From CAVUXJ01 sp963814975 (lineage in GTDB: Bacteria > Acidobacteriota > Vicinamibacteria > Vicinamibacterales > CAVVIG01), in NCBI GenBank assembly GCA_963814975.1, contig CAWFFB010000025.1:1-64000 (forward strand): 64,000 nt of DNA. The letters run 5' to 3'. Positions 42,828 through 52,315 of this stretch are shown here, piece by piece. Below the pieces are notes generated by a model. That model did not search any database. It was not told where the DNA came from and saw nothing but the letters and a program-made list of their open reading frames with translations. The position numbers were made by a program, and so were the translations under genes. Numbering within the stretch: position 1 is the stretch's first letter; each line of letters begins with the position of its first letter.

Positions 42828-44654
42828 CTACCAGCCCGTCGGCTTGCCCTTCATCTGTTCGTCCAGCCAGCTCTTGAGCGGCGCGAAATAGTCGATGATC
42901 GCCGACGCATCCATCTGCCGGGAACCGGTGAGCGTTTCCAGGGCGTCGGGCCACGGGCGCGAAAGCCCCATCCGCAGCATGGCGTTCAGGCGCTCGCCCG
43001 CTTCCTTGCTCTCGTAAACCGAGCATCGGTGAAGGGGCGCGGTGCAGCCGGCGGCCGTCGCGAGGGCCCGATGAAACTGGAATTGCAGAATCGCCGCGAG
43101 AAAGTATCGGGTGTACGGCGTGTTGTCCGGAACGTGGTACTTCGCGCCAGGATCGAAGAACTCCTCGCCCCGGGGCGTCACGGGCGCAACACCCTGATAC
43201 TTCAATCGCAGCGCCCACCACGCGTTGTTGTAGTCGGCGGGCTTCACCTCGCCGGCAAATACCTTCCAGCGCCATTGATCGATCAGCAGCCCGAAGGGCA
43301 GGAAGGCGATCTTCTCGAGCGCGCGCCCAAGCAGGAGCCCAATATCACGCGAGGCGTCGGGCGCCTTGTCGAGCAGCCCGATTCTCACCAGGTACTCGGG
43401 CGTGACGGACAGAGCGATAGTGTCGCCGATGGCCTCATGGAAGCCGTCGTTGGCGCTGTCACGGAACAGCACCGGCAGATCTTTGTACGCGCGCTGGTAG
43501 AAGTTGTGCCCCAGCTCGTGATGGATCGTGGTGAAGTCTTCTTCGGTCGGCTGGATGCACATCTTGATGCGAACATCGGTTTCGAGATCGATGTCCCAGG
43601 CGCTCGCATGACAGACGACCTCGCGATCTTTCGGCCGCACGAAGAGCGAGCGCTCCCAGAACGTCTTGGGCAGCGGCTCGAGCCCGATCGATGTATAAAA
43701 GCGCTCGCCGGTTCGCACCATGTCGGTTGCGCTCGTGCGGCGACGCTTGAGGATGTCCGTGAGCGAAAAGCCGGCATCGGCGGGACCTGACGCGACCAGG
43801 TCATAGACGTTCGACCAGTCCTGCGCCCAGATGTTGCCGAGCAGATGCGCGGGAAGCGGTCCGGAGCCGGGCACGACGTCGCCGTACTTCTCGTGAAGCT
43901 TGAGACGGACGTAGCCGTGAAGCTGAAGGTACAGCGGCCGGACCTGGTCCCACAGCCGATCGAGCTCCTTCGTGAAGTCATCGGGTGGCATGTCGTACTT
44001 CGCGCGCCACATCGCGCCTGTATCGGCGAACCCGAGCTCCATCGCGCCCTTGTTCGAGAGCTCCACGAACCGAGCGTAGTCGTTCTTGATCGGTGGCGAG
44101 ATCGTGTGCCAGCCTTCCCAGACATTCCGGAGCTCGGTCTCGTTGCGCGACATCGCCATGATGCGGGTGATGTCATCGATGTTCAGGCAGGTTTCGGGTT
44201 TGGCCGCGTCGGGACACCATTTTCCCCGCCCATATGCGGACCGCATGCGCGAGGCGATCCTGGTCAGCTCCTCGGCCTCCTTGGGATCGGCTGGTGTGGC
44301 CATCACGAGGCTGACCTTCAGAAGGTTGAGCTGACGGCGTTGATCGGGCGGTACCTCGACCTTGTCGAACCGGGTCGACTGCTTGGCGAATTGCGCGGCC
44401 GCCTCAATCAGCCGCTGCGTTTCCCTTGCGTCGGTGGCCTCGGTGTCCTCGGTGATGTAGGTCTGTGCTACCCAGCCGCCCTGATTCTGGGCAATGCTCA
44501 GCCGTTTCAACGTCTCGTCGACAGAGTCGAGGAAGGTCTTGGCGTCGGCCGCTGTCGGTTCCGGAGCTGTCGAACTGCGCGTGCAGCTGATGCTCGTGAG
44601 GATGGCGATCCCGAGAAAAATGGCGCAGGCGCTGAACTTTGCGTGACTTGTCAC
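42828..44654 (-). CDS. M2-family peptidyl dipeptidase lipoprotein (ACE-like)
   Basis: 608 residues from a GTG at 44654 with GGAGGGG four bases upstream. The N-terminus VTSHAKFSACAIFLGIAILTSISC is a lipoprotein signal with the cysteine as the anchor. The zinc site is intact: TIHHELGHNFYQ, with the third ligand Glu in ANDGFHEAIGD. The rest matches bacterial M2 zinc dipeptidyl carboxypeptidases. It would trim peptides at the periplasmic face. An in-frame longer reading upstream is rejected because it removes the signal. Its stop is 5 bases before the TerC start. Confidence 0.9.
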   Translation of the reverse strand: MTSHAKFSACAIFLGIAILTSISCTRSSTAPEPTAADAKTFLDSVDETLKRLSIAQNQGGWVAQTYITEDTEATDARETQRLIEAAAQFAKQSTRFDKVEVPPDQRRQLNLLKVSLVMATPADPKEAEELTRIASRMRSAYGRGKWCPDAAKPETCLNIDDITRIMAMSRNETELRNVWEGWHTISPPIKNDYARFVELSNKGAMELGFADTGAMWRAKYDMPPDDFTKELDRLWDQVRPLYLQLHGYVRLKLHEKYGDVVPGSGPLPAHLLGNIWAQDWSNVYDLVASGPADAGFSLTDILKRRRTSATDMVRTGERFYTSIGLEPLPKTFWERSLFVRPKDREVVCHASAWDIDLETDVRIKMCIQPTEEDFTTIHHELGHNFYQRAYKDLPVLFRDSANDGFHEAIGDTIALSVTPEYLVRIGLLDKAPDASRDIGLLLGRALEKIAFLPFGLLIDQWRWKVFAGEVKPADYNNAWWALRLKYQGVAPVTPRGEEFFDPGAKYHVPDNTPYTRYFLAAILQFQFHRALATAAGCTAPLHRCSVYESKEAGERLNAMLRMGLSRPWPDALETLTGSRQMDASAIIDYFAPLKSWLDEQMKGKPTGW

Positions 44655-44920
44655 AAGCCCCTCCACATCCGGCCGAACGGTGCCTGGGTTGACCGCGCAA
44701 CCCGGATCATCATACCCGGCGGCGGTCGGTAAGTTGCAGACTCGAACCTGGATGCCTTCGGATCCAAAGTTCAATTCGAGCCTGCCGGCAAGCCCGTACT
44801 TCAACACGCCGATTCCGTGCAGGCGCCACGGCCGATGCTGGTGGGGTGCAATTCACGTTTTGAGAACCGCTCGGAGAAACGGACGGGCGCCGGGGGAACG
44901 CCCCGACCCCGGCCCGCTCC

Positions 44921-45208
44921 TTACGGCGTGTCCGTTCCGGTCCGCGTTCGCTCGATGCGTTCTCGATCTCCGCGTTCGACCTGAATCGAGCAATCCTTCA
45001 GCAGGGCCACGATGGCGCCCACCGCGGCGAGCACCGGTGCGAGCAAGGCGCCGACGACGCCCGCGCTGAGTGGGAACTCGGCCACCGTGCGGCCCTGGTG
45101 CTGAATCACGACGCGACGCACGTTGCCTTCGTGAATCAGATCTTTCAGCTTGTCGAGGATGTTCGTGCCCTCGGCCTTGCACGACTCCCAATAGGTATTT
45201 TCCGGCAT
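44921..45208 (-). CDS. DUF4342 protein
   Basis: 95 residues: MPENTYWESCKAEGTNILDK, LKDLIHEGNVRRVVIQHQGR then SAGVVGALLAPVLAAVGAIV, a single transmembrane helix, and a charged tail. The LIHEGNVRR plus GVVGALLAPV pattern is DUF4342. Function unknown; likely inner-membrane with the N-terminus in the cytoplasm. Confidence 0.85.
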   Translation of the reverse strand: MPENTYWESCKAEGTNILDKLKDLIHEGNVRRVVIQHQGRTVAEFPLSAGVVGALLAPVLAAVGAIVALLKDCSIQVERGDRERIERTRTGTDTP

Positions 45209-45314
45209 TGCGTGAGCCCTCCTGATTTCTACTCACCAGGATACTGCTCCCGAGGGCTGTGCCTCCGGGAGAACGCCGGCGGCCGGCCGGTTCGTTTATG
45301 TAACACTTGCATGA

Positions 45315-46448
45315 ATGACCGAACCGGCGTATCCGGCCGCACGGGCCGTTGTCCCGAACGTGCACGCTCATTTCACGCGGCTCGCCGCCGTCGGCGTGCC
45401 GGCCGGCGTTCAGCAGGCAGCACTTCCCGCGCCTGACGAGATCGAAGCGATCATCGACGCCGCATTCTGGGCCAGTCTTCGGCGCGAAGAGGGATACGTC
45501 CCGAAAATCTCGCTGGCCCTGCTCTCCCCCGGGCAGGCCGTCCACCCCATCGTCTTCGAGCGGGCGCTGCCGCTCAGGCCGGGCGCGTTGGTCCGCGTTG
45601 CCGCGGCGGTCGAACGCCCAGGAATTCACCTGGGTGTCTGGCCCGGAGGGGATCAATTGCGCGTGTGGGGGATGACCAGATCGATCCCCACGTTTTGCTT
45701 CGTCCTCGAGGTGGCAGCGCCCGGACTGCTCGTCATCAAGCACCATCGTGGGGAGGTCGGGAAGTTCGTGAACGTGGCTGTGCTCGAAGGCGACCAGGTC
45801 AAAGTCATCGACGAGCAGGCGTCGAGTCTCCCCGACTGTCCCCAGCTCCTGACCTCGCTGTTGGGCTTCGATACGCCCAGCGCGTGGACGGGCGGGATCA
45901 ACGTTCTGGTCCAGCTAGCGGTGTCGATGCGCGCACACGGCAGGGGCGGGCTGCTGCTGGTCGTCCCGGCGGACAGCGTGGAGTGGCGCGAATCGATGGT
46001 GCATCCCATTTCCTATTCCGTATCTCCGGCGTTCGCTGAGCTCGCAGAGCTCGTTGGCCAGACGCCTGGAGGTGAGGGCGATCGCCTGTGGCAGGACGCC
46101 CTCACCGATGCCGTCAACGCTATCGCGGGCGTGACCGCCATCGACGGCGCCGCCGTGATCACGGACCGATACGAGCTGCTCGCGTTCGGCGCCAAGATCA
46201 CGCGGCGGCACGGATGGCTGCCGATCGAACAGGTCACCGTGACAGAGCCGGTCGTAGGCGGCATCGCCGAGGTCGTTCACCCGACGCGCCTTGGGGGAAC
46301 CAGACACCTGTCGGCGGCGCAGTTCGTCCAGGACCAGCGCGGCGCCATTGCCCTGGTCGCCTCGCAAGACGGGCGCTTTACGGTGTTCGCGTGGTCCCCG
46401 TGTGCCGACATGGTTCACGCCCACCGGGTGGAGACGTTGCTTCTCTGA
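45315..46448 (+). CDS. DACNV/DAC-domain protein, candidate cyclic dinucleotide synthase
   Basis: 377 residues. The C-terminal 120 residues carry both hallmarks of the DisA_N/DAC nucleotidyl-cyclase fold: VTAIDGAAVITDR (DGA, residues 277-279) and LGGTRHLSAAQFV (RH at 330-331) with LVASQDGRFTVFAW after it. The usual RHR is RHL here. The N-terminal 230 residues match the 'probable sensor domain DACNV' pattern, with WGMTRSIPTFCFVLEVAAPG and LLLVVPADSVEWRESMVHPI. DACNV-DAC proteins have been proposed to make cyclic di-AMP or a related signal, possibly in conflict systems. Upstream DUF4342 is divergent; a dioxygenase gene follows. Confidence 0.75.
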   Translation: MTEPAYPAARAVVPNVHAHFTRLAAVGVPAGVQQAALPAPDEIEAIIDAAFWASLRREEGYVPKISLALLSPGQAVHPIVFERALPLRPGALVRVAAAVERPGIHLGVWPGGDQLRVWGMTRSIPTFCFVLEVAAPGLLVIKHHRGEVGKFVNVAVLEGDQVKVIDEQASSLPDCPQLLTSLLGFDTPSAWTGGINVLVQLAVSMRAHGRGGLLLVVPADSVEWRESMVHPISYSVSPAFAELAELVGQTPGGEGDRLWQDALTDAVNAIAGVTAIDGAAVITDRYELLAFGAKITRRHGWLPIEQVTVTEPVVGGIAEVVHPTRLGGTRHLSAAQFVQDQRGAIALVASQDGRFTVFAWSPCADMVHAHRVETLLL

Positions 46449-46483
46449 AGGACGCGGCGCTCCCGTAGGAGTAGGATCGTCTT

Positions 46484-47227
46484 GTGAGAGCCGCTGTCAG
46501 CTCGGCCAACCGCCCACTGCCGGAGTCGATTCAGGATCGCGGGTATGCCTTCGTGCACGGCAGCGCCATGCAAGAATTGCTGAAGCCGTGCGGCCCGCTG
46601 GCGGACTGGCCGGTGTTCGCCGACAGCTGGAACACCCTCGAGCTTGATACCTACATGGCCGACGGCGGCCGGTACCGGCGGCGCCGGCATGCGGTATACG
46701 CCGCCACGGCTGATCGTGCGATTGAGCGACAGGCGCACCAGCCCCACTACCAGACCCTCGACTACAACCCGCTCCACGGCGGCATCGCCCGCTGGTTCTC
46801 GCCCATCGAGCCGGCGATCGGAGAGGGTGCCAGCCTCCGCACGATCCTCGCGTTCTGCCGGACACTCTTCGGCACACTCACTCCGACGGTCCGCGACTGG
46901 CGCATCGAAGTACACCAGTTCCGCATTGAGGCGAGGCCCGGGGAACAGGGGCGTCCCACGCCCGAGGGTCTTCACCGCGACGGTGTCGATTTCGTGCTGG
47001 TCCTTCTCGTCAACCGGCGCAATATCGCCAGCGGGATGACGACGATTCATGCCCTGGAGGGACGAAGGCTCGGTCACTTCACGTTGACCGATCCGCTCGA
47101 TGCGGCGCTCGTCGACGACAAGCGCGTCGCGCACGGTGTGACGCCGGTTGAGGCGCTCGATCCGACGCAACCTGCCTGCCGCGATGTACTCGTCGTGACG
47201 TTCGCCGACGCGGATCGCGCACGCTGA
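46484..47227 (+). CDS. 2OG-Fe dioxygenase family protein (PF10014-like)
   Basis: 247 residues from a GTG. The iron site is HRD in EGLHRDGVDFVLVLLVNRRN with the distal His in DKRVAHGVTPVEAL, and the C-terminal VLVVTFADA closes the barrel. The N-terminal SIQDRGYAFVHGSAMQELLK is typical of this family, whose members hydroxylate amino acids. 35 bases after the DAC gene, so a shared transcript is possible. Confidence 0.8.
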   Translation: MRAAVSSANRPLPESIQDRGYAFVHGSAMQELLKPCGPLADWPVFADSWNTLELDTYMADGGRYRRRRHAVYAATADRAIERQAHQPHYQTLDYNPLHGGIARWFSPIEPAIGEGASLRTILAFCRTLFGTLTPTVRDWRIEVHQFRIEARPGEQGRPTPEGLHRDGVDFVLVLLVNRRNIASGMTTIHALEGRRLGHFTLTDPLDAALVDDKRVAHGVTPVEALDPTQPACRDVLVVTFADADRAR

Positions 47228-47257
47228 TTCCCGGAACCGTGGCGTTGCGCCGCAAGG

Positions 47258-48079
47258 CTATTGACGCGAGCGCTGCAAGATGGGATCAAGCGCCGAGGGC
47301 CGCAGCTGCTGGGCGGAATGTTCGAGAAAATCGAGCACACGCCGATAACAGGCATCATACTGCGGGTGCTCGAGCACGGCCGCGCGCACGCGCGGCCGGG
47401 GAAACGGCACGCGAAGGACGTCGCCCACCGTGGCCTCGGGACCGTCTGTCATGAGGATCAGGCGGTCGGCGAGATACAACGCCTCGTCGATATCGTGGGT
47501 CACCATCACCACGATCCGCCGCATTTCCTCCCAGATCGAGAGCAGGACGTCTTGCAGCTCGAACCGCGTCAACGAGTCGAGCTGGGCGAAAGGTTCGTCG
47601 AGCAGGAGGAGCTTGGGATCGAGCGCCAGCGCGCGCGCCAGCGACACGCATTGCTGGGTGCCGAGCGACAGTGATGGCGGGTGCTGATCGGCGACGTCGG
47701 CGACGCCCACGAGATCGAGATAGTGATCGGCCACGCCGCGCGCGCGGTCGGCGGTGAGCCCGAGCGCGAGCTGGACATTCTCGCGCGCCGTCAGCCATGG
47801 CAGCAGGCACGGTGCCTGGAAGACGACAGCGCGGTCCAACCCTGGCTCGCGGACTTCCCTGCCCTCGATTACGACGCCCCCGTACGTCGCCTGCTCGAGG
47901 CCGGCCATGATCGACAGCACGGTAGACTTCCCGCAGCCCGAGTGCCCGAGGATGCACACGAACTCACCCCGTTCGATTTGCGCGTTGACATCCTTCACGG
48001 CGACATACGGCCCTGACGGTGTCGCAAAGACTTTCGTGAGGCCGGTCAACTCGAGCGGAGGGATGAGCACGGGGGTCAC
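47258..48079 (-). CDS. nrtD: Nitrate ABC transporter ATPase with a degenerate signature motif
   Basis: 273 residues from GTG (VTPVLIPPLELTGLTKVF), which overlaps the previous stop (GTGA). Walker A LGHSGCGKST, Q-loop VVFQAPCLLPWL, Walker B LLLLDEPFAQLDSLTRFE and H-loop VMVTHDIDEALYLADR are normal. The signature LSGGQ/LSGGMRQ reads LSLGTQQCVSLARAL. The paired ATPase upstream has the complementary defect. Energises nitrate import with the permease and the partner ATPase. The assignment to nitrate rests on the neighbours. Confidence 0.85.
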   Translation of the reverse strand: MTPVLIPPLELTGLTKVFATPSGPYVAVKDVNAQIERGEFVCILGHSGCGKSTVLSIMAGLEQATYGGVVIEGREVREPGLDRAVVFQAPCLLPWLTARENVQLALGLTADRARGVADHYLDLVGVADVADQHPPSLSLGTQQCVSLARALALDPKLLLLDEPFAQLDSLTRFELQDVLLSIWEEMRRIVVMVTHDIDEALYLADRLILMTDGPEATVGDVLRVPFPRPRVRAAVLEHPQYDACYRRVLDFLEHSAQQLRPSALDPILQRSRQ

Positions 48080-48930
48080 GGCTCGCCTTCGGCCTTCGCG
48101 AGGCTGAGTGGTACTGCCAGGGGCACGGCCGGGCATCGACGGCTCCCGACCCGCCGGCTGGTTCCGCTGGTCAGCGCCGCCACCACGGTGGCGCGCACGC
48201 GCCGCGCATCCGGATCGTGGGTGAGCAGCGACTTGGTCCGCGGCCGTGGCAGGTCGATCGCAATCGGCGTTCCCAGGGTCGCGCGAGGCCCATGCGTCAT
48301 CGGCACGATCCGGTCGGACAGCAGCAGGGCCTCCTCGACACTGTTGGTGATCATCAGTGTCGTGACCCGACGTCCGTCGCAGCACAGTTGGGCCAGCTCC
48401 TGTTGAAGCGTCTCGCGCGTGAGCGCGTCGAGAGCGCCGAACGGCTCGTCAAGAAAAAGGATCTCGGGCTCGATGGCAAAGGCGCGCGCGATGGCGACCC
48501 GCTGCCGCATGCCGCCGGAAAGCTGTCCCGGGCGGCGGTGCTCCGCATTCGTCAGACCGACCCTCTCGAGATTCCGGCGCGCCCGGGCGAGCTGCTCCTG
48601 GCGGGTTTCGTTCGGAAACGCGGCGTTCACGGCCAGGCGCACGTTCTCGAGCGCCGAAAACCACGGCAGCAGCGAATAGTTCTGGAAGACAAGCGCGGCG
48701 TCCCGTCTGATCTCCCGCGTCAGCTCCCCGCTGACCGTGACCGTCCCCTCATCGGACGCGCAAAGTCCTGCGACGATGTTGAGCAGCGTGGACTTGCCGC
48801 TCCCCATCGCGCCGACGATGGTCACGAACTCCCCGCGCTCGATTGAGAGCGTGACATTGGCAAGCACTTCACGGCGCGACCCGAAGGTGACGAACGACTT
48901 GGACAACCCGCTGATTTCGATGTACGCCAC
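48076..48930 (-). CDS. nrtC: Nitrate ABC transporter ATPase with an altered switch histidine
   Basis: 284 residues from a GTG (VAYIEISGLSKSFVTFGSRR) that shares one base with the permease stop. Walker A VGAMGSGKST, Q-loop FQNYSLLPWF, signature QLSGGMRQRVAIARAF and Walker B ILFLDEPFGALDALTRE are all present. The H-loop, which should be THD, reads TNSVEEALLL, so the switch histidine is Asn. The C-terminal NrtA-like domain of cyanobacterial NrtC is absent. Works with the ATPase gene downstream. Confidence 0.85.
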   Translation of the reverse strand: MAYIEISGLSKSFVTFGSRREVLANVTLSIERGEFVTIVGAMGSGKSTLLNIVAGLCASDEGTVTVSGELTREIRRDAALVFQNYSLLPWFSALENVRLAVNAAFPNETRQEQLARARRNLERVGLTNAEHRRPGQLSGGMRQRVAIARAFAIEPEILFLDEPFGALDALTRETLQQELAQLCCDGRRVTTLMITNSVEEALLLSDRIVPMTHGPRATLGTPIAIDLPRPRTKSLLTHDPDARRVRATVVAALTSGTSRRVGSRRCPAVPLAVPLSLAKAEGEP

Positions 48931-49697
48931 TAGATCGTCCGTAACCGCGCTTCGGCCATCCCCATCAGGCGGTCGAGCACGAACCCGACGATCCCGATGG
49001 TCAGAATCGCCAGCAGAATGTGCGCGTACACCAGGCTGTTGTATTCCTGCCACAGGAAGCCGCCGACGCCGGGCGTGCCGGTCAGCATCTCCGAAGCGAC
49101 AATCACCAGCCAGGCGATGCCGAGGCTGAGGCGGTAGCCGGTGAAGATATAGGGAAGCGTCGCGGGCACGACGATCTTGATGAAGGTCGTCGTTCGGGAG
49201 AGTCGGAGCACTTTGGCGACGTTCCAGTAGTCCTGGGGAATCGCGCGCACGCCGGCCATCGTGTTGATCACGGTCGGCCACATCGAGCACACCGCGATCG
49301 CGAACAGCGCCGCCGGCTCGGATTTCTGGAACAGGATCAGACCGAGAGGCAGCCAGGCCAGCGGTGAAATCGGCCGCAGGATTTGCATCACCGGGTCGAA
49401 CATCCGGGTCAGGATGTTCGAGACGCCGAGCAGGAAACCGAGAGGGGTCGCGATGAGGATGCCAAGGAGAAAGCCCTGGCCGACGCGCACCAGACTGTAA
49501 TACGCCAGCAGCCCGATCCCCTGATCCATCTCGCCGCGCTTTTCAAACGGCTCGAGAATGTAGATCTTGCTTTCGTGCCACGTTCTGACCGGCGACGGCA
49601 AGTCGGCGACCACCACGCTGGCCCACCACCAGAGCAGCAGGGCGAGGCCAACGCCGACGCCTGGCAGGAGGGCCTGTGTCACACGGATTCTCAACAC
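48930..49697 (-). CDS. nrtB: Nitrate ABC transporter permease
   Basis: 255 residues from GTG 49697 (VLRIRVTQALLPGVGVGLAL; AAAGGA six bases before). Six predicted helices and the coupling EAA loop (NVAKVLRLSRTTTFIKIVVP-ATLPYIFTGY) of binding-protein-dependent permeases are present. DLPSPVRTWHESKIYILEPF near the N-terminus and WPTVINTMAGVRAIPQDYWN are the NrtB/SsuC-type features. Transports nitrate across the inner membrane with NrtA, NrtC and NrtD. Confidence 0.9.
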   Translation of the reverse strand: MLRIRVTQALLPGVGVGLALLLWWWASVVVADLPSPVRTWHESKIYILEPFEKRGEMDQGIGLLAYYSLVRVGQGFLLGILIATPLGFLLGVSNILTRMFDPVMQILRPISPLAWLPLGLILFQKSEPAALFAIAVCSMWPTVINTMAGVRAIPQDYWNVAKVLRLSRTTTFIKIVVPATLPYIFTGYRLSLGIAWLVIVASEMLTGTPGVGGFLWQEYNSLVYAHILLAILTIGIVGFVLDRLMGMAEARLRTI

Positions 49698-49708
49698 CGG
49701 GTCCTTTC

Positions 49709-50949
49709 TCAAGCGAGGTTGTGGATCGGAAACGACCGGGCGTACTTCTCTGGCTCGCTGCTGTCCAGCACGCTGTCGAACAGTGTGACCTTCGACAACT
49801 CGGCGATCTTCGTGTTGATGCCGAGCTCCTTCATGGCATCCAGATACAAATCCGGGCGAAGCACGCGTTTGACGACGCCCGCATAGTCCGGCGTGTCCTT
49901 GACCATCCCCCAGCGGCGGAACTGTGTGAGCCACCAGGTGCCGAAGATCGGCTGCGGGTAATTGCACTGCCGATCGGAAAAAATCATGTAGTTGGGATCC
50001 TGCTCGACCCGTCCGTCCCCGTAGTTGTACTTGCCCATCAGACGCTCGAGAATGATCTCGGGCGGACAGTTGATGTAGGTCGGCCGGGCAATGACCTCCG
50101 CCGCCGCCCGGCGATTCTCCACCTTGTCGAGATGGACGCTGGCCAGATGCAACCCTTCAGTACGGCCTTGACGGTCTTCGGATTGCGCGAGGCGAACTCT
50201 TCAGTGAACGCGCAGACTTTTTCCGGGTGGTCGCGCCACAGCTGCTGGGTCGTGACGGCAGTGAAACCGATCCCGTCGGCAATGGCGCGGTTGTTCCACG
50301 GCTCGCCGACGCAGAAACCGTCCATCTTGTCGACCTTCATGTTGGCGACCATCTGCGGCGGCGGAATCGTGATGAGATTGACGTCTTTGTCGGGATGGAT
50401 GCCCCCGGAGGCGAGCCAGTATCGCATCCACATCGCATGCGTCCCGGGGGGAAACGTCATCGCGAAGGTCATCGGACGACCCGCTGTCCTTGCCTTGTCA
50501 ACCAGTGGCTTCAGGGCTTTCGGATCGCGAACGCCGGCCTGCCTCAACTTGTTGTTCAGGGTGATCGCCTGCCCGTTGCGATTGAGCAGCCATGGGATCG
50601 TCAGCGGTTTCACCGGCGAGCCGGCCAGGCCCATCGTCGAAGCCAGCGGCATGCCGATCAGCATGTGGGTCGCCTGATTCTCGCCGAGCGACAGCTTGTC
50701 CCGGATGACCGCCCACGATGCCTCTTTTGAAACGATCGAGGTGATGCCGAACTTCTTGAACAGCCCGAGCTCGTGCGCCATCACGATAGGCGCGCAATCG
50801 GTGAGGGCGATGATGCCGAAGCGTATCGTCGACGTTTCGGGTGAGTCGTCGGCGTACGTGGCGCCCACCCAGCCGGCGGGCAGCCCGGCCATCAATCCGC
50901 CGAGGGTGGCACCCGCAGATTTCATGAACCTGCGTCTGGATGTCTTCAT
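49709..50949 (-). pseudogene. nrtA: Nitrate-binding protein NrtA, one frameshift
   Basis: Starts MKTSRRRFMKSAGATLGGLM at 50949, a twin-arginine export signal. The body (GIIALTDCAPIVMAHELGLF, TMTFPPGTHAMWMRYWLASG-like AMTFPPGTHAMWMRYWLA, FCVGEPWNNRAIADGIGFTA) is NrtA/CmpA type. Near 50153 the frame changes from VKAVLKG to LHLASVHLDKVENRRAAAEV, and adding one base restores a full-length protein of about 413 residues. The gene is in tandem with the porin gene (16-base gap) and the permease gene (11-base gap), and is probably functional with a sequence error. Periplasmic, delivers nitrate to the permease. Confidence 0.8.
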
Positions 50950-50965
50950 CTGAACCTCCACCGGG

Positions 50966-52315
50966 TCATCGGTCCGCCAGGAACACATAGGTCGCCATCA
51001 CATAGGGATAGCCGTAACTCGCGCCTGGTGTGGCCTGCTGCAGGAACGCTCCCGGAAAGATGTAGGCGTACCCGCCAGAGAGCTGCAGTTGCGGCGTGAT
51101 CGGCCGGGAGGCCTGGACGTCGATCTCCTGCCCCACGTGACGGTTGATGGCACCGCCGACGGCGCGGGCGATGACAGCACCGCCCGCGTTGTACAACGCG
51201 TCGTTCCGCTCCGCCAGCCACCACGAGTGATAGCTGGCGGTCAGGAGCAGCGCCTTCATCGGTGTCACGTCGACACCCGTTCGCAGATGGTGAATGTTGC
51301 GCCAGCCGACCTGGTCCGCGAGGCCGTACTTGTCGTGGCCGGTTGGATAGAGCTGGTCAAACGTGCCGCGCGTGCCGTCGGTCGGATCCGCGTCTCCCGA
51401 GGCGTAGTTGTACTCGCCGGTGAGGCCGAGGGGAACGCGGGTCGGCGCGCCGGCCCGAAGCTGCCAGTGGCCGGCCCACGCCTGCACGTTGTCGGCGCCG
51501 AGCGAGCCCGTCTGCACGACCACTTCCGTCCCGTAGTCGATTCGCCGGGGAAGCTTTCCGGCCCAGCGCACGCCGATCGTCGCCGTGCTCAAGTTGTCCG
51601 TGGTGTTGTGCTCCGTTCGAAGGTTGATGTCTCGTTTCCAGAAGACATAGGGCTCGATCGAGCTTCGCGGGACGATTGCGGTACTGGATCCATAGGCCCC
51701 GACGAGGCGATTCCCATTGCCGCTCTTGTCGAACTGGCCGTCGAGGACCCGGACGACCGACGCGGCAAGCAAGTCGACCTGGAAGCGCGAGCTGCGGATC
51801 GTCAGGCGTGCCGCGTCGAACGTGCGTGCGGTGTTGGTCCAGTTGAGGTGTCCGACGAGGCGCTGCTCGCCGTAGGCGAGCTCCTGACGTCCGACACGAG
51901 CCGTCACGCGCGTTCTTGCGTCACCGATGTCGGCGAACGCGGCCCGCACGTCGAACGTGCCTTTGAAAGGCGGACCGGTGGTGCCGACCGACTTGTCCGC
52001 CACGCGCGCGTCCTGCGCCTGGACCGAGAACGAAACCAGACGTGTGGGCGTCAACGTGGCGTTGAATCGGAAGCGGCTCAACCAGTACAGATCGTCGAGC
52101 TCGTTCGTGAAGCCGCCGCCGGCAAAGCCTTCCATGCGCTCGCGAAATTCGCCTCGGACACGCAGCCACGACGGCAAGACCTCGTTGGCGCGATTTGGAA
52201 ATGGAGTCGCGGGTGTCGTCGTGGGCACGGGTCTCGGCGGATCGCGCTGCTGCGCGCCAAGGCCCGGCGTGAGCAGCAGACCGACCGAGGCCAGAATGAA
52301 CTTCGTTCGAGTCAT
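50966..52315 (-). CDS. Outer-membrane porin of the alginate-export family
   Basis: 449 residues with a signal peptide (MTRTKFILASVGLLLTPGLG). SWLRVRGEFRERMEGFAGGG, YWLSRFRFNATLTPTRLVSF and a C-terminal beta strand YVMATYVFLADR are typical of the Alginate_exp/OprB-like barrels. It is the first gene of the nitrate transport operon and probably allows nitrate or nitrite to cross the outer membrane. Divergent from the nitrate reductase gene. Confidence 0.8.
   Translation of the reverse strand: MTRTKFILASVGLLLTPGLGAQQRDPPRPVPTTTPATPFPNRANEVLPSWLRVRGEFRERMEGFAGGGFTNELDDLYWLSRFRFNATLTPTRLVSFSVQAQDARVADKSVGTTGPPFKGTFDVRAAFADIGDARTRVTARVGRQELAYGEQRLVGHLNWTNTARTFDAARLTIRSSRFQVDLLAASVVRVLDGQFDKSGNGNRLVGAYGSSTAIVPRSSIEPYVFWKRDINLRTEHNTTDNLSTATIGVRWAGKLPRRIDYGTEVVVQTGSLGADNVQAWAGHWQLRAGAPTRVPLGLTGEYNYASGDADPTDGTRGTFDQLYPTGHDKYGLADQVGWRNIHHLRTGVDVTPMKALLLTASYHSWWLAERNDALYNAGGAVIARAVGGAINRHVGQEIDVQASRPITPQLQLSGGYAYIFPGAFLQQATPGASYGYPYVMATYVFLADR

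Noticed and set aside
44655..44807. Longer start for the M2 peptidase (51 more residues)
   Set aside because: It would bury the lipoprotein signal; GTG at 44654 has a good ribosome-binding site.
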